64,000 nucleotides of DNA from Arenibacter sp040216555 (GCA_040216555.1 JAVJOW010000020.1:62001-126000); one strand, 5' to 3'; shown: positions 9,279-18,204, counted from the first letter of the stretch. A program made the numbers and translations. The notes: generated from the sequence alone by a model not told the origin.

Positions 9279-9998
9279 TCAGCTAAAAACTTCATTTAAC
9301 ACGGCCAATGACTTCGGTTTTCTAAATCCCTGCAAATGTAATTCAAAATAAAGGACAAGATTTTTCAAGAGCTCCTGACGGTTCTTTTTGTTAAGTTTAA
9401 TAGAATGTAATGCATCAAAATTTATGCCCAAAAGCTCTTTAAAGTGTTTTAAATTCTCCCCTTCCAGGATTGGGTTCAATGATGGTACTTTTATAAATTC
9501 TCCCTCCAAAAGGTCAAAGTACATATAGTCCATATTATTGGTGTCCGGGTAAAAACCAAAATACTTGGTCAATGACAGTACAAAATAGAGGTGAAAATTG
9601 GCAAATTCATCATGGGCATCCAACCATTGCAAGGCCGCTTCAATAAAATTAAACAGCCTTTCATTGGCCTCTTCCTCGTGAATGCTATTGCTTAACATTT
9701 CTGCCAAAAAAAATGTTAGGGCATTCTTGGCAATATCCGTGTGCAGCGACTGATAATGATAACCTACCTTGGCTTCGGTAATGCTTTCCAAGGTTCCCTT
9801 GTTTTTATGAGAGGCAATCAGGTCCAATTGAAGCAAAGGCTGAAAGTAGGCGGTTTTTAACTTCCCTTTTTTAGAGGCAAGAATCCCTCTCAACAGATAG
9901 GATTTTATTCCATCAGAAAAAGTAAATATCCGGACAATTAAACTGGTATCCCCATATTTAATAGATGATAAAACAATTCCTTTGGTTGCAACCTGCAT
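9279..9998 (-). CDS. recO: DNA repair protein RecO
   Basis: RecO works with RecR (and RecF) to load RecA on SSB-coated single-stranded DNA. The 239-residue protein opens with the RecO OB-fold (TKGIVLSSIKYGDTSLIVRIFT; first 80 residues) and follows with the helical C-terminal domain. The usual C-terminal zinc cysteines are absent, as in many Bacteroidota. The downstream TonB receptor starts within a base or two of the stop, so the two may share a transcript. A -7 promoter box TATCTTTG lies 21 bases upstream of the start. Confidence 0.93.
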   Translation of the reverse strand: MQVATKGIVLSSIKYGDTSLIVRIFTFSDGIKSYLLRGILASKKGKLKTAYFQPLLQLDLIASHKNKGTLESITEAKVGYHYQSLHTDIAKNALTFFLAEMLSNSIHEEEANERLFNFIEAALQWLDAHDEFANFHLYFVLSLTKYFGFYPDTNNMDYMYFDLLEGEFIKVPSLNPILEGENLKHFKELLGINFDALHSIKLNKKNRQELLKNLVLYFELHLQGFRKPKSLAVLNEVFS

Positions 9999-10018
9999 TA
10001 CATATATATATCTTAAAA

Positions 10019-10026
10019 CAAAGATA
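10019..10026 (-). promoter_or_regulatory. Candidate -7 promoter box for recO
   Basis: On the minus strand this reads TATCTTTG, an exact match to the Bacteroidetes -7 consensus TAnnTTTG, 21 bases before the recO start codon. No TTG is present at the proper -33 distance, so the call rests on one element. Confidence 0.4.
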
Positions 10027-10034
10027 CTACAAAG

Positions 10035-10067
10035 AGACCCTTAAGGTCATGAAAACCTTAAGGGTCT
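10035..10067 (-). terminator. Hairpin downstream of glutamate dehydrogenase
   Basis: A perfect 13-bp stem (AGACCCTTAAGGT / ACCTTAAGGGTCT) has a 7-base loop. It lies 69 bases past the gdhA stop and just upstream of the recO promoter box. The T-run after it on the minus strand is weak (CTTTG), so termination may be inefficient. Confidence 0.6.
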
Positions 10068-10135
10068 TGGAAATCACTTGGATCTCAATTCCAAATACCG
10101 GCCAATGCCGTGATACTCTGTCGACTTATTAAACC

Positions 10136-11479
10136 TTAAATAACTCCCTGCGCCAACATAGCGTCGGCAACTTTTACGAACCCGGCAATATTCGCTCCCT
10201 TTACATAGTTGCAATAGCCATCTTCGTCCATGCCATATTCTATGCACGAATCATGAATATCCTTCATAATTTTTTGAAGACGTTCATCTACTTCTTCGCG
10301 GGTCCAACTAATACGCAATGAGTTCTGTGACATTTCCAAACCTGAGGTGGCCACCCCACCTGCGTTTGACGCCTTGCCCGGGGCAAATAGTATTCTAGCT
10401 TCATGAAAGGCATGTATTGCTTCCGGGGTCGATGGCATATTTGCTCCTTCGGCCACACAGATACATCCATTTTTCAGCAAGGTCTTGGCATCTTTCCCGT
10501 CCAACTCATTTTGGGTTGCACAGGGCAAGGCTATATTGCATGGCACCTCCCAAGGTGTCCTTCCTTTATGGAATTCTGCGGATTTATACTTATCCAAATA
10601 ATCTGATATTCTTCCGCGTTTTTTGTTCTTAATGTCCATAACGAAGGCGAGTTTTTCCTCATCAATACCATCCTTATCGTAAATATATCCGCCAGAATCC
10701 GAAAGGGTAACTACTTTACCTCCCAATTGAATCACTTTTTCAGCGGCATATTGGGCAACGTTTCCAGATCCGGAAATAACCACGGTCTTTCCCTTAACAT
10801 CGTCCTTTTTGGATTGCAACATACTTTGGGCAAAGTAAACGGTCCCGTATCCTGTAGCCTCAGGTCGTATTTTAGATCCGCCCCAAGAAAGTCCCTTTCC
10901 TGTCAAAACTCCGGTAAATTCATTTCTGATCTTTTTGTACATTCCGAACAAGTATCCAATTTCCCTTGCACCAACACCTATATCGCCTGCAGGAACATCC
11001 GTATTGGGCCCAATGTGCCTACAAAGCTCCGTCATAAAGGCATGGCAAAAACGCATTACCTCATCATCCGATTTTCCTTTTGGATCAAAATCAGATCCTC
11101 CTTTGCCACCACCCATAGGCAGAGTAGTTAGGCTATTTTTAAAAACCTGCTCAAAGGCCAGGAATTTTAAAACACTTGCGTTTACGGTAGGATGAAACCT
11201 AAGCCCTCCTTTATAAGGGCCAATGGCAGAATTCATTTGAATCCTATAGCCTCTATTTACATGTATTTCGCCGTCATCATCGACCCAGGAAACCCTAAAG
11301 GAAATTAACCTTTCCGGCTCCACCATTCTTAATAATATATTCTTGCCATTGTAAATTTCATGATTACTAATGTAGGGAATAACTGTTTCTGCAACTTCTT
11401 GCACTGCTTGTATGAATTCCGGCTCATGGCTATTTCGCCCTTTTACCTCATCCATAAAGGCATTTATCTTGTCTTCCAT
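10136..11479 (-). CDS. gdhA: NADP-type glutamate dehydrogenase
   Basis: GdhA interconverts 2-oxoglutarate plus ammonia and glutamate, the main ammonium assimilation step when nitrogen is plentiful. At 447 residues it has the length of the hexameric NADP-linked bacterial class. The catalytic lysine region PMGGGKGGSDFDPKGKSDDE and the substrate-binding segment YKGGLRFHPTVN are intact. The nucleotide-binding domain begins at GKTVVISGSGNVAQYAAEK. It is a single-gene unit: a hairpin follows it and about 100 bases of AT-rich DNA lie upstream, with a possible -7 box TAATTTTG at 11526-11533. Confidence 0.97.
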   Translation of the reverse strand: MEDKINAFMDEVKGRNSHEPEFIQAVQEVAETVIPYISNHEIYNGKNILLRMVEPERLISFRVSWVDDDGEIHVNRGYRIQMNSAIGPYKGGLRFHPTVNASVLKFLAFEQVFKNSLTTLPMGGGKGGSDFDPKGKSDDEVMRFCHAFMTELCRHIGPNTDVPAGDIGVGAREIGYLFGMYKKIRNEFTGVLTGKGLSWGGSKIRPEATGYGTVYFAQSMLQSKKDDVKGKTVVISGSGNVAQYAAEKVIQLGGKVVTLSDSGGYIYDKDGIDEEKLAFVMDIKNKKRGRISDYLDKYKSAEFHKGRTPWEVPCNIALPCATQNELDGKDAKTLLKNGCICVAEGANMPSTPEAIHAFHEARILFAPGKASNAGGVATSGLEMSQNSLRISWTREEVDERLQKIMKDIHDSCIEYGMDEDGYCNYVKGANIAGFVKVADAMLAQGVI

Positions 11480-11583
11480 AAAATCTGATTTATTGCTAAT
11501 TTTTGATAAATATTGAGTTTAACGGCAAAATTATATTATTTCTATAATTTAAACTCTATTTTTTTTCAAATTTGGCAAAATAT

Positions 11584-12738
11584 TTATTCTATAGCCTGAC
11601 GCAAATCCTCAATTAAATCCTCCTTATCCTCTATGCCCACACTAAGTCTTATAAGAGCGTCAACTACACCACTTTTTTCCCTTTCCTCCTTCGGAATACT
11701 GGCATGGGTCATGCTGGCCGGGTGACCTGCCAAACTTTCTACCCCGCCCAAGGATTCTGCTAGGGTAAACAACTGCAGTTTTTCGACAATTTTAATGGCA
11801 TCTTGGTAATTGCCCCCTTTTGGAACAAAGGATATCATTCCCCCAAAATCCTTCATTTGGCTTTTTGCAACTTCATGATTGGGATGATCAGGAAACCCTG
11901 GCCAAAAGACCTTTTCAATTTTTGGATGATTTGCCAAATATTCCGCCACTACTCTACCATTTTCGCAGTGTCTCTGCATCCTAACATGCAAGGTTTTTAT
12001 TCCCCTCAGCACCAAAAAGCTGTCCATGGGTCCACATACAGCACCGCTTGCATTTTGAATAAAATACAATTGGTCCGCCAATTCCTTATCCCTGACTACC
12101 AGTGCCCCCAGGACCACATCGCTATGACCCCCAAGGTATTTTGTGGCCGAGTGCATTACAATATCGGCCCCCAAATCCAAAGGTAGTTGCAGATACGGCG
12201 TCGCAAAAGTGTTGTCGACCGCCAGTAGGATTTTATGTCTTCTTGCCAATTGGGAAACCGACATAATATCAATAATATTCATCATTGGATTAGTAGGGGT
12301 CTCCACCCAAATAAGCTTGGTTTTACTACTAATGTGTTTGGCTATCTCCCCCGTATCCTGCATCCCAACAAAATGGAAAACGATTCCGAACTTTTCGAAT
12401 ATTTTTTTGAAAATCCTATAACTGCCCCCATACAGGTCACTGGTGGAAATTACCTCGTCCCCAGGGCTCAATAATTTTATAACCGCGTCAATGGCCGCCA
12501 ATCCACTACCAAAAGCCAAACCATAATTCCCATTCTCAATACTGGCCAAGGAATTCTCCAGTGCCGTCCTTGTTGGATTGGCACTTCTGGAATATTCATA
12601 TCCCTTATGGCCGCCCGGGGTACTTTGGGCGTAGGTAGATGTCTGATATATCGGGGGCATAACCGCACCATAGGCCACATCGGGAGTCTGTCCACCATGA
12701 ATTGTTCTGCTATTGAATTTTAATTGTTTCTTACCCAT
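11584..12738 (-). CDS. PLP-dependent transsulfuration enzyme (cystathionine gamma-synthase/lyase family)
   Basis: The enzyme belongs to the Cys/Met metabolism PLP family, which makes or cleaves cystathionine in methionine and cysteine synthesis. The start is the ATG at 12738 (MGKKQLKFNSRTIHGG, 384 residues). A longer frame upstream would run through the promoter. The PLP lysine lies in HSATKYLGGHSDVV, with the cofactor aspartate in LLAVDNTFATPYLQ and the C-terminal LAESLGGVESL motif. Synthase and lyase cannot be told apart from sequence reading alone. It is transcribed divergently from a DUF3298-type lipoprotein gene, and the two promoters interleave. Confidence 0.9.
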   Translation of the reverse strand: MGKKQLKFNSRTIHGGQTPDVAYGAVMPPIYQTSTYAQSTPGGHKGYEYSRSANPTRTALENSLASIENGNYGLAFGSGLAAIDAVIKLLSPGDEVISTSDLYGGSYRIFKKIFEKFGIVFHFVGMQDTGEIAKHISSKTKLIWVETPTNPMMNIIDIMSVSQLARRHKILLAVDNTFATPYLQLPLDLGADIVMHSATKYLGGHSDVVLGALVVRDKELADQLYFIQNASGAVCGPMDSFLVLRGIKTLHVRMQRHCENGRVVAEYLANHPKIEKVFWPGFPDHPNHEVAKSQMKDFGGMISFVPKGGNYQDAIKIVEKLQLFTLAESLGGVESLAGHPASMTHASIPKEEREKSGVVDALIRLSVGIEDKEDLIEDLRQAIE

Positions 12739-12755
12739 ATCTAAATTTCTATACA

Positions 12756-12786
12756 CAAATGTACCTTTATCTTTTTGGGAATACAA
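12756..12786 (-). promoter_or_regulatory. Promoter of the transsulfuration gene
   Basis: On the minus strand a TTG (12784-12786) and TACATTTG (12756-12763) are separated by 20 bases, fitting the Bacteroidetes TTG-N17-23-TAnnTTTG promoter. The -7 box lies 17 bases upstream of the chosen start codon at 12738. Confidence 0.6.
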
Positions 12787-12802
12787 TGATGTTGTAGCTT
12801 TG
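12774..12802 (+). promoter_or_regulatory. Promoter of the DUF3298-type lipoprotein gene
   Basis: TTTG (12774-12777) and TAGCTTTG (12795-12802) with a 17-base spacer match the Bacteroidetes promoter. The start codon is at 12827. Its -33 element lies between the two elements of the opposite promoter, so RNA polymerase binding at one should exclude the other. Confidence 0.6.
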
Positions 12803-12826
12803 TACCTTTCTAAAACAATCGCTTTA

Positions 12827-13570
12827 ATGAAGATTAGATTCGCCTATTTATTGATCGTTTTATTTTTATGGAATTGTGAAAAGGATGATCGGCTCACTTT
12901 TGAACCCGTCGATTTTATAACCGAAAATTGTAAGAGTTGTCCTAAGGTAACCATCCACATTCCTAAAGCCTTGGATGACAAACCTATAAGCAACATAATA
13001 AACAACTCGGTAAAGGAAGAGGTGATATCCTTGCTCATTTACGATGATGAAATAGAAGCTACTAATATAGAAGAGGCTATCCAATCCTTTAAGAACGGAT
13101 ATTTGGAATTAAAAAAAATGTATCCCGATGAGCCGGTTGGCTGGGAGGCCGATATTGAAGGCAAAGTAACCTATGAGGATAAAAATATACTGACCATACA
13201 AGTCAGTTCCTATTTATTTACCGGCGGGGCACACGGTTTTTCCGCTACCCGATTTTTAAATTTTGACAAGGCAAAAGCGCTGGAATTGGAAACCTTGGAG
13301 TTATTTAATGACCCTTTGGAATTTCAAAGTTTTGCCGAGGGCAAATTTAGGGACCAAGAAAAAATTCCAGCTAACGGCTCAATAAATGCCACTGGTTTTA
13401 TGTTTGAGGATGACGAATTTTACCTTCCGGAGAATATTGGATTTACCCAAGAAGGCCTACAATTGTTCTACGAACAGTATGAAGTTGCCTCCTATGCGGA
13501 CGGCCCAATTATTTTAACCCTGAAATTCAAAGAATTAGAGCCCTACATAAAATTTAAAAAGGAATTGTAA
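12827..13570 (+). CDS. DUF3298/DUF4163-type (RsiV-like) lipoprotein
   Basis: The start at 12827 gives a 247-residue lipoprotein with signal MKIRFAYLLIVLFLWNC. Upstream in-frame sequence overlaps the opposite gene and was rejected. The mature protein carries a DUF4163-like first half and the DUF3298 signature FTGGAHGFSATRFLNFD. In RsiV this fold binds lysozyme, but here there is no sigma-factor gene or anti-sigma transmembrane layout, so a different ligand is likely. The gene ends 8 bases from the convergent DinB-like gene. Function is inferred only at the family level. Confidence 0.82.
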   Translation: MKIRFAYLLIVLFLWNCEKDDRLTFEPVDFITENCKSCPKVTIHIPKALDDKPISNIINNSVKEEVISLLIYDDEIEATNIEEAIQSFKNGYLELKKMYPDEPVGWEADIEGKVTYEDKNILTIQVSSYLFTGGAHGFSATRFLNFDKAKALELETLELFNDPLEFQSFAEGKFRDQEKIPANGSINATGFMFEDDEFYLPENIGFTQEGLQLFYEQYEVASYADGPIILTLKFKELEPYIKFKKEL

Positions 13571-13578
13571 TTGCCGCC

Positions 13579-14046
13579 CTAGGATACCACTTTCATCAAG
13601 GATAAAATGGCCCCAAGATGAAGTCCTTCGTGATAAACATTAAAAATAATGGCATCATCCACCGAGCTTAAGGTAACATTGGCACTGGTAGTATATTCAG
13701 TATAACCCTTAAATAGTCCTTTCGCATAGTCCTCTTGCATCCATTCAACTGTGGCCAATAATAAATCTGCCACTTGATCAATCTCCTCCCCTGTAGCAGT
13801 ACCATCCGGCATAGTGCCCTTTTTAAATTTTTCCACCAAGGCATCATTCACCCGCATGGGCTGTCCACTAAATTTGTACACCAGAAGTTGTTGGGTAACT
13901 ACAACATGGGCAATATTCCACCAAATATTGTTGCGGAAGCCATGGGGAATCTCGAGAAGAACCTTCTTTGGAGTCTCTTTTAAAAATTTATATAGTCTTT
14001 TTCTGTTTTGAAGCGTTACCTCGAATGCATTTTCCAAAGTTGACAT
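13579..14046 (-). CDS. DinB-like metal-binding four-helix protein
   Basis: The 155-residue protein is an all-helical DinB/DfsB-type fold. Probable metal-ligand histidines lie in WWNIAHVVVTQQL and in NVYHEGLHLGAIL, the usual spacing of the three-histidine site. Family members include thiol-S-transferases for bacillithiol or mycothiol and many of unknown role; the substrate here is not known. It is a single gene, converging with the lipoprotein gene and divergent from the ArsC-like gene. Confidence 0.85.
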   Translation of the reverse strand: MSTLENAFEVTLQNRKRLYKFLKETPKKVLLEIPHGFRNNIWWNIAHVVVTQQLLVYKFSGQPMRVNDALVEKFKKGTMPDGTATGEEIDQVADLLLATVEWMQEDYAKGLFKGYTEYTTSANVTLSSVDDAIIFNVYHEGLHLGAILSLMKVVS

Positions 14047-14251
14047 AATTTTCGGTTATTATTTTTTTACAATTGCCGCTAAAAATAGTACAATTCAATG
14101 TAATTGGGTTTCTTTGCAGGGCAAAATATAGGAAGGAACAGATTTATAAAAGGAAACCAACAAGATTAAAATAATCTTTCCCTCAGGCAATTAATAGATA
14201 TTTTAATCATAAATGGTTACATGCGACCTCTAAAAGCAATAAAAAATACAC

Positions 14252-14605
14252 ATGAAAAAGATATTTTACCTGAGTTCTTGTGATACCTGCCAACGAATTT
14301 TAAAAGAGTTGGAACCCCCCAAAGATTTTATACTTCAAGATATAAAAAACGAGGCTATTACACCGGACCAATTGGAAAGCATGGCGCAATTGTCAGGGAA
14401 CTACGAAAGCTTGTTCAGCAAGCGTGCGCGACTCTATAAAGAGCGAAATTTAAAGGAACAAAAATTATCCGAAGTAGACTACAAGGCCCTTATCCTTGAG
14501 CACTATACCTTTTTAAAACGCCCGGTTATCATTATTGACAACGATATTTTTGTGGGAAATAGCAAGGCTGTTGTGGCTTCAGCCAAAGCAAAAATAAATT
14601 CGTGA
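14252..14605 (+). CDS. ArsC/Spx-family thioredoxin-fold protein
   Basis: The 117-residue protein has the ArsC-family active site at its N-terminus (YLSSCDTCQRILKEL), a CxxC where classical ArsC has CGTSRNT. It is therefore closer to the Spx/YffB group than to a proven arsenate reductase. No arsenic genes are nearby. Its TGA overlaps the GTG start of the EamA gene by 4 bases, so the two are translationally coupled. Confidence 0.85.
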   Translation: MKKIFYLSSCDTCQRILKELEPPKDFILQDIKNEAITPDQLESMAQLSGNYESLFSKRARLYKERNLKEQKLSEVDYKALILEHYTFLKRPVIIIDNDIFVGNSKAVVASAKAKINS

Positions 14606-15495
14606 GTAGACGAACCCTTGCTATCTTGGCCGCCTTGGGGGCGACCACCATTTACGGTATAAACCACACCATTGCCAAGGGGGTAATGCCTACCTACGTA
14701 AAACCATTTGGATTTATTTTCCTGCGACTTTTCGGGGCAACCCTGCTATTCTGGGGCATTTCATTTTTCGGGCCAAAAGAAAAACTGGAACGGAGGGATT
14801 GGGGCAGATTACTGGTTTGCGCCTTCTTTGGAATGGGTATCAATATGCTATCGTTCTTTAAGGGTTTGGACCTTTCCACCCCGATAAATAGTGCCGTACT
14901 CATTACCATTACGCCAATACTTGTTGTAATCTTATCTGCTCTGTTTATCAAGGAAAAAATTACACTTCAGCGGGGCATTGGTGTTTTTATGGGCTTGATA
15001 GGAGCACTGGCATTAATTCTATTTGGTGCTGAAATTAGACAGGATGCCACCAATATACCATTGGGAAACCTGCTATTTATAGTCAATGCCACATCCTATG
15101 GGTTCTACCTTATATTGGTAAAAAAACTCCTCGAAAAATACCACCCTTTCACCCTAATGAAATGGATGTTCGGGATTGGTTTCATCATTACACTACCCAT
15201 AACATACACAGAATTTAAGGAGATACAATGGAGCCATCTTCCTGGGGAAGCCCTTGGAGCTATTGCTTTTGTTATCATTGGAACTACCTTTTTGACCTAT
15301 TTGTTCAATGTTTTTGCCCTTACCCAATTAAAGGCCTCCACAGTAGGTGTTTTTATGTACCTACAACCCTTGATAGGAATCATATTTGCAATTGTGGCCG
15401 GCAAAGACCATCTTACTTTGGTTAAGTTTTTGGCAATAGTCTTGGTTTTGATCGGTGTATATCTGGTAAGCAAAAAAGTTAAACCAGGTCCTTAG
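14602..15495 (+). CDS. EamA/DMT-family permease
   Basis: The 297-residue protein has ten hydrophobic helices in two EamA repeats and belongs to the drug/metabolite transporter superfamily; the substrate is unknown. It begins with GTG inside the stop of the preceding gene (GTGA overlap), which fixes the start. It ends with a 17-base convergent overlap with the thioesterase gene. Its coupling with the ArsC-like protein suggests export of a metabolite handled by that protein, but this is only inference. Confidence 0.88.
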   Translation: MSRRTLAILAALGATTIYGINHTIAKGVMPTYVKPFGFIFLRLFGATLLFWGISFFGPKEKLERRDWGRLLVCAFFGMGINMLSFFKGLDLSTPINSAVLITITPILVVILSALFIKEKITLQRGIGVFMGLIGALALILFGAEIRQDATNIPLGNLLFIVNATSYGFYLILVKKLLEKYHPFTLMKWMFGIGFIITLPITYTEFKEIQWSHLPGEALGAIAFVIIGTTFLTYLFNVFALTQLKASTVGVFMYLQPLIGIIFAIVAGKDHLTLVKFLAIVLVLIGVYLVSKKVKPGP

Positions 15496-15955
15496 GACGC
15501 ACCGAAAACTTACGGGTATCCTCCTTGGTAAGCACCTTAAATCCGTCTCCCTTGGGTACCTTGTTAAAAGCCCTAAGAAACTCATGACCCAAACCGGTAA
15601 GGGTTCTTGCTTTTAAATCTATCCATGCACCCATAATCTGGCAATGGGCAAAATTCTTTCCATTTCCATCGTAAAAATTGTGATGAAATTCAAAAAACAT
15701 TCCGTCCTCACTAAGTCCCACCAACTCCAAGGAAACTTTTACCGGCTTCCCTAAAAATGCTTCCTTAAAATAATAGACATGCTCATGGAACACCACCGGG
15801 CCAATATTGTTTTGTGACATCGTCTTTTGGTTAAAGCCTATTTCCAACAAGAAAGACATCCTAGTATGGCTCATAAAATTTAAATAGGCGGAATTGGCCA
15901 TATGGCGATTGGCATCTACATCACTCCATCGAATTTCGAATTCCTTTAAATACAT
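15479..15955 (-). CDS. Hot-dog fold acyl-CoA thioesterase
   Basis: The 158-residue protein is a single hot-dog domain of the 4HBT/YbgC type, with EIRWSDVDANRHMANSAYLN carrying the Asp and His region of the active site (WSDVDANRHM). It should hydrolyse acyl-CoA or acyl-ACP thioesters; the chain length is unknown. It starts 12 bases from a 44-bp palindrome shared with the divergent nitronate monooxygenase-like gene, which suggests joint regulation. It overlaps the EamA gene tail by 17 bases. Confidence 0.88.
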   Translation of the reverse strand: MYLKEFEIRWSDVDANRHMANSAYLNFMSHTRMSFLLEIGFNQKTMSQNNIGPVVFHEHVYYFKEAFLGKPVKVSLELVGLSEDGMFFEFHHNFYDGNGKNFAHCQIMGAWIDLKARTLTGLGHEFLRAFNKVPKGDGFKVLTKEDTRKFSVRPKDLV

Positions 15956-15966
15956 CCTTTTTATTT

Positions 15967-16010
15967 AGTACATTTGAATTGTTATGCATGCATAACAATT
16001 CAAATGTACT
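15967..16010. promoter_or_regulatory. Perfect 44-bp palindrome between divergent genes
   Basis: All 22 bases of the left half (15967-15988, beginning AGTACATTTGAATTG) are mirrored in the right half (15989-16010, ending CAATTCAAATGTACT), and the centre is ATGCATGCAT. Each half contains TACATTTG, a full match to the -7 promoter consensus, one per strand and pointing inward. The flanking genes diverge, so this is not a terminator. It is best read as an operator for a symmetric regulator, possibly overlaid on two promoters. No regulator gene is adjacent. Confidence 0.7.
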
Positions 16011-16092
16011 GTTTTTTATAAAAATTTAAATGTAATAATTACTAACTTTTAGGTTATCCAAGTATATCCAATACATTAAAACCATAATTTAA

Positions 16093-17067
16093 ATGAGCAA
16101 AAAAGCCGCTTTTATAAAAGAACTAGCACTACCAGTGGTAGCAGCACCCATGTTTCTTATATCTGGTCCACAATTGGTCATTGAATGCTGTAAAAATGGA
16201 ATAGTAGGTACTTTTCCCGCTCTCAATCAGCGGAGTACGGAAGGTTTTGAGGATTGGTTGGTAGAAATTGAAACAGAATTAGAAAAATATGAAGAAGAAA
16301 CCGGAAAGAAAGCCGCCCCATATGGGGTGAATCTAATTGTACACCCTACCAATCCTAGATTGGAAGCGGATTTAAAAATATGTATAAAACATAAAGTCCC
16401 TTTAATAATTACCTCCTTAGGTGCAGTATCCGAAGTAGTCAATGCCATACATAGTTATGGTGGTCTGGTATTTCATGATATCATTAAAAAAAGACATGCC
16501 GAAAAAGCTGCCGAAGCCGGGGTAGACGGATTAATACTGGTTTCCGCTGGAGCGGGAGGCCATGCGGGCACCATAAACCCCATGTCCTTAGTTGCAGAAA
16601 TAAAGAAATTCTACGACAAAACCATTTTACTCTCTGGCTGTATCAGTACCGGAAGGGATATTGCCTCGGCCTTGCAGATGGGAGCAGATCTGGCCTATAT
16701 GGGCACTAGATTTATAAACACCAAAGAAAGTAAAGCCCCAGAGGAATATCGACAAATGATCATCAAGGCCGGGGCCAGCGATGTGGTCTATACTGCCGCA
16801 ATATCGGGTGTACACGCCAATTTTTTAGGCGCCAGCCTAAAAGCGGCTGGAATTACGGAAGAGGATTTAAAAAAAGACAGAAAGATAGATTTTGGAAAGG
16901 AACTCAATACCGAAGCCAAAGCTTGGAAAACCATTTGGTCTGCCGGACAGGGGGTTGCATCCATAGACGATGTAGAATCTGTATCAGAATTGGTGACGAA
17001 TTTAAAATCAGAATTTAAATCGGCCGTTGAAGAACAGATCAAAAATTTGGAAATCTACCCAAAATAG
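16093..17067 (+). CDS. Nitronate monooxygenase / 2-nitropropane dioxygenase family flavoprotein
   Basis: The 324-residue FMN-dependent TIM-barrel enzyme has the family fingerprints: VAAPMFLISGPQLVIECC at the start, YGVNLIVHPTNPR, the phosphate-binding AGAGGHAG region and a second glycine-rich ISTGRDIASALQMGADLAYMGTRF part that binds FMN. Bacterial members oxidise nitronates or reduce enoyl-type compounds; the true substrate is not given by sequence. It is a single gene with a divergent thioesterase neighbour and the shared palindrome 83 bases upstream. Confidence 0.9.
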   Translation: MSKKAAFIKELALPVVAAPMFLISGPQLVIECCKNGIVGTFPALNQRSTEGFEDWLVEIETELEKYEEETGKKAAPYGVNLIVHPTNPRLEADLKICIKHKVPLIITSLGAVSEVVNAIHSYGGLVFHDIIKKRHAEKAAEAGVDGLILVSAGAGGHAGTINPMSLVAEIKKFYDKTILLSGCISTGRDIASALQMGADLAYMGTRFINTKESKAPEEYRQMIIKAGASDVVYTAAISGVHANFLGASLKAAGITEEDLKKDRKIDFGKELNTEAKAWKTIWSAGQGVASIDDVESVSELVTNLKSEFKSAVEEQIKNLEIYPK

Positions 17068-17154
17068 GATTGTCCACGCTATACTTTTAATTGAAATTAT
17101 GCCAGCACCGTGAATAACTATTGAGCGAATTTTATTAATGCCCCACGCTTTAAT

Positions 17155-18204
17155 CTAAAACGCATCGCAATTTTCCTCCACAATAATTTCTACAGGGACA
17201 TCCATATTCAAATCTGAGGGATCCTGTTCCGTTAGGAATTTAAACATTCCCTTAATAGCAGTATACCCTTGAAATTCAGGTTTTTGATTGATTAAAAAAT
17301 CTATTTCCTGTTTTTTTAGACATTCCAGGTTATCTTCATGAAGATCAAACCCCACCACTGACACATTGGAAACATTATAAGTCTTAAGAATATCCGGAAT
17401 TAAATAAGATCTTGCATTGGTCACAAATATGCCTTTTCGCCTGGGATCCCTGAACCAATTTTCTATTTCAGGATTAATTTCAAAAGGTCGATCTATAGGA
17501 TGATTAATGGTCATAATGGAAATTGGCCTGCCTTCAAAATTCGTTGCAAAGAATTCCCTAAAGCCATTTTCCCTTTGTTGATTATTTGCGTGCAATCCCC
17601 TCTCCGTTACAATATTGATTACAAAATAGAGTCCCTCAGTGCCAACCAATCCATGTAAAAGTCTTGCTCCCACCATTCCGGCCTTATGCGAATTCTGCCG
17701 AATAAAATAGGAGGGGTAATCCAGTTTGATCTCTGTGTCCATAAAGACCACAGGAATCCTTTCGTTTTTGGCCTTACTTAACAGATTGTTGCATTCTGCC
17801 ATAAAAAATGGGACCGTCACCAAGCCGTCATATTTATTATTCATAATGGCATCGCCCATTTTTATAAAGGAGAAAGGATCGGTAAAATAGTAATATGAAA
17901 CAAGGATACCCATCTCACTTAATTCTTCCACAGCCTTTTCAATGCCTTTTTTAGGCAGTTCCCAATAACTCCAATTACTGGAAACCTCTGGAATAAGTAC
18001 GGCAATTTTTACTTTCTTTCGTCCAGCCAAATTAAGGCGACTTGCCACCGTATTCTTTTTATATCCGGTTTCCTTGATAATGGCCTTTATCTTTTCGCGT
18101 GTAGCTTTGGATACCCCTGGCCTATTGTGTAACACCCTATCTACCGTGCCAATGGAGACATTGGCAAGTTTTGCAATTTGTTTAATCCCGACAAGATTGT
18201 CCAT
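17155..18204 (-). CDS. LacI-family transcriptional regulator
   Basis: The N-terminal helix-turn-helix (IKQIAKLANVSIGTVDRVLH, residues 7-26) and hinge are typical LacI, followed by a periplasmic-binding-protein-like sensor domain (349 residues in all). It is the last gene of a minus-strand cluster with PmoA-like, Gfo/Idh/MocA and DUF1080 genes. A perfect palindrome of LacI-operator type lies at the head of that cluster (22333-22352) and is the likely target. A sugar or oxidised sugar is the probable effector. A possible -7 box TAATTTTG at 18253-18260 hints at its own promoter. Confidence 0.92.
   Translation of the reverse strand: MDNLVGIKQIAKLANVSIGTVDRVLHNRPGVSKATREKIKAIIKETGYKKNTVASRLNLAGRKKVKIAVLIPEVSSNWSYWELPKKGIEKAVEELSEMGILVSYYYFTDPFSFIKMGDAIMNNKYDGLVTVPFFMAECNNLLSKAKNERIPVVFMDTEIKLDYPSYFIRQNSHKAGMVGARLLHGLVGTEGLYFVINIVTERGLHANNQQRENGFREFFATNFEGRPISIMTINHPIDRPFEINPEIENWFRDPRRKGIFVTNARSYLIPDILKTYNVSNVSVVGFDLHEDNLECLKKQEIDFLINQKPEFQGYTAIKGMFKFLTEQDPSDLNMDVPVEIIVEENCDAF

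Noticed and set aside
14162..14178. Inverted repeat AAGATTA-AAA-TAATCTT between the DinB-like and ArsC-like genes
   Set aside because: Short AT-only arms in AT-rich DNA are common and there is no further support.
17142..17155. The 14-mer GCCCCACGCTTTAA at about 17142 recurs near 29287; both are in convergent gaps
   Set aside because: A few exact 14-mer pairs are expected by chance in 64 kb, and the flanks do not match further.
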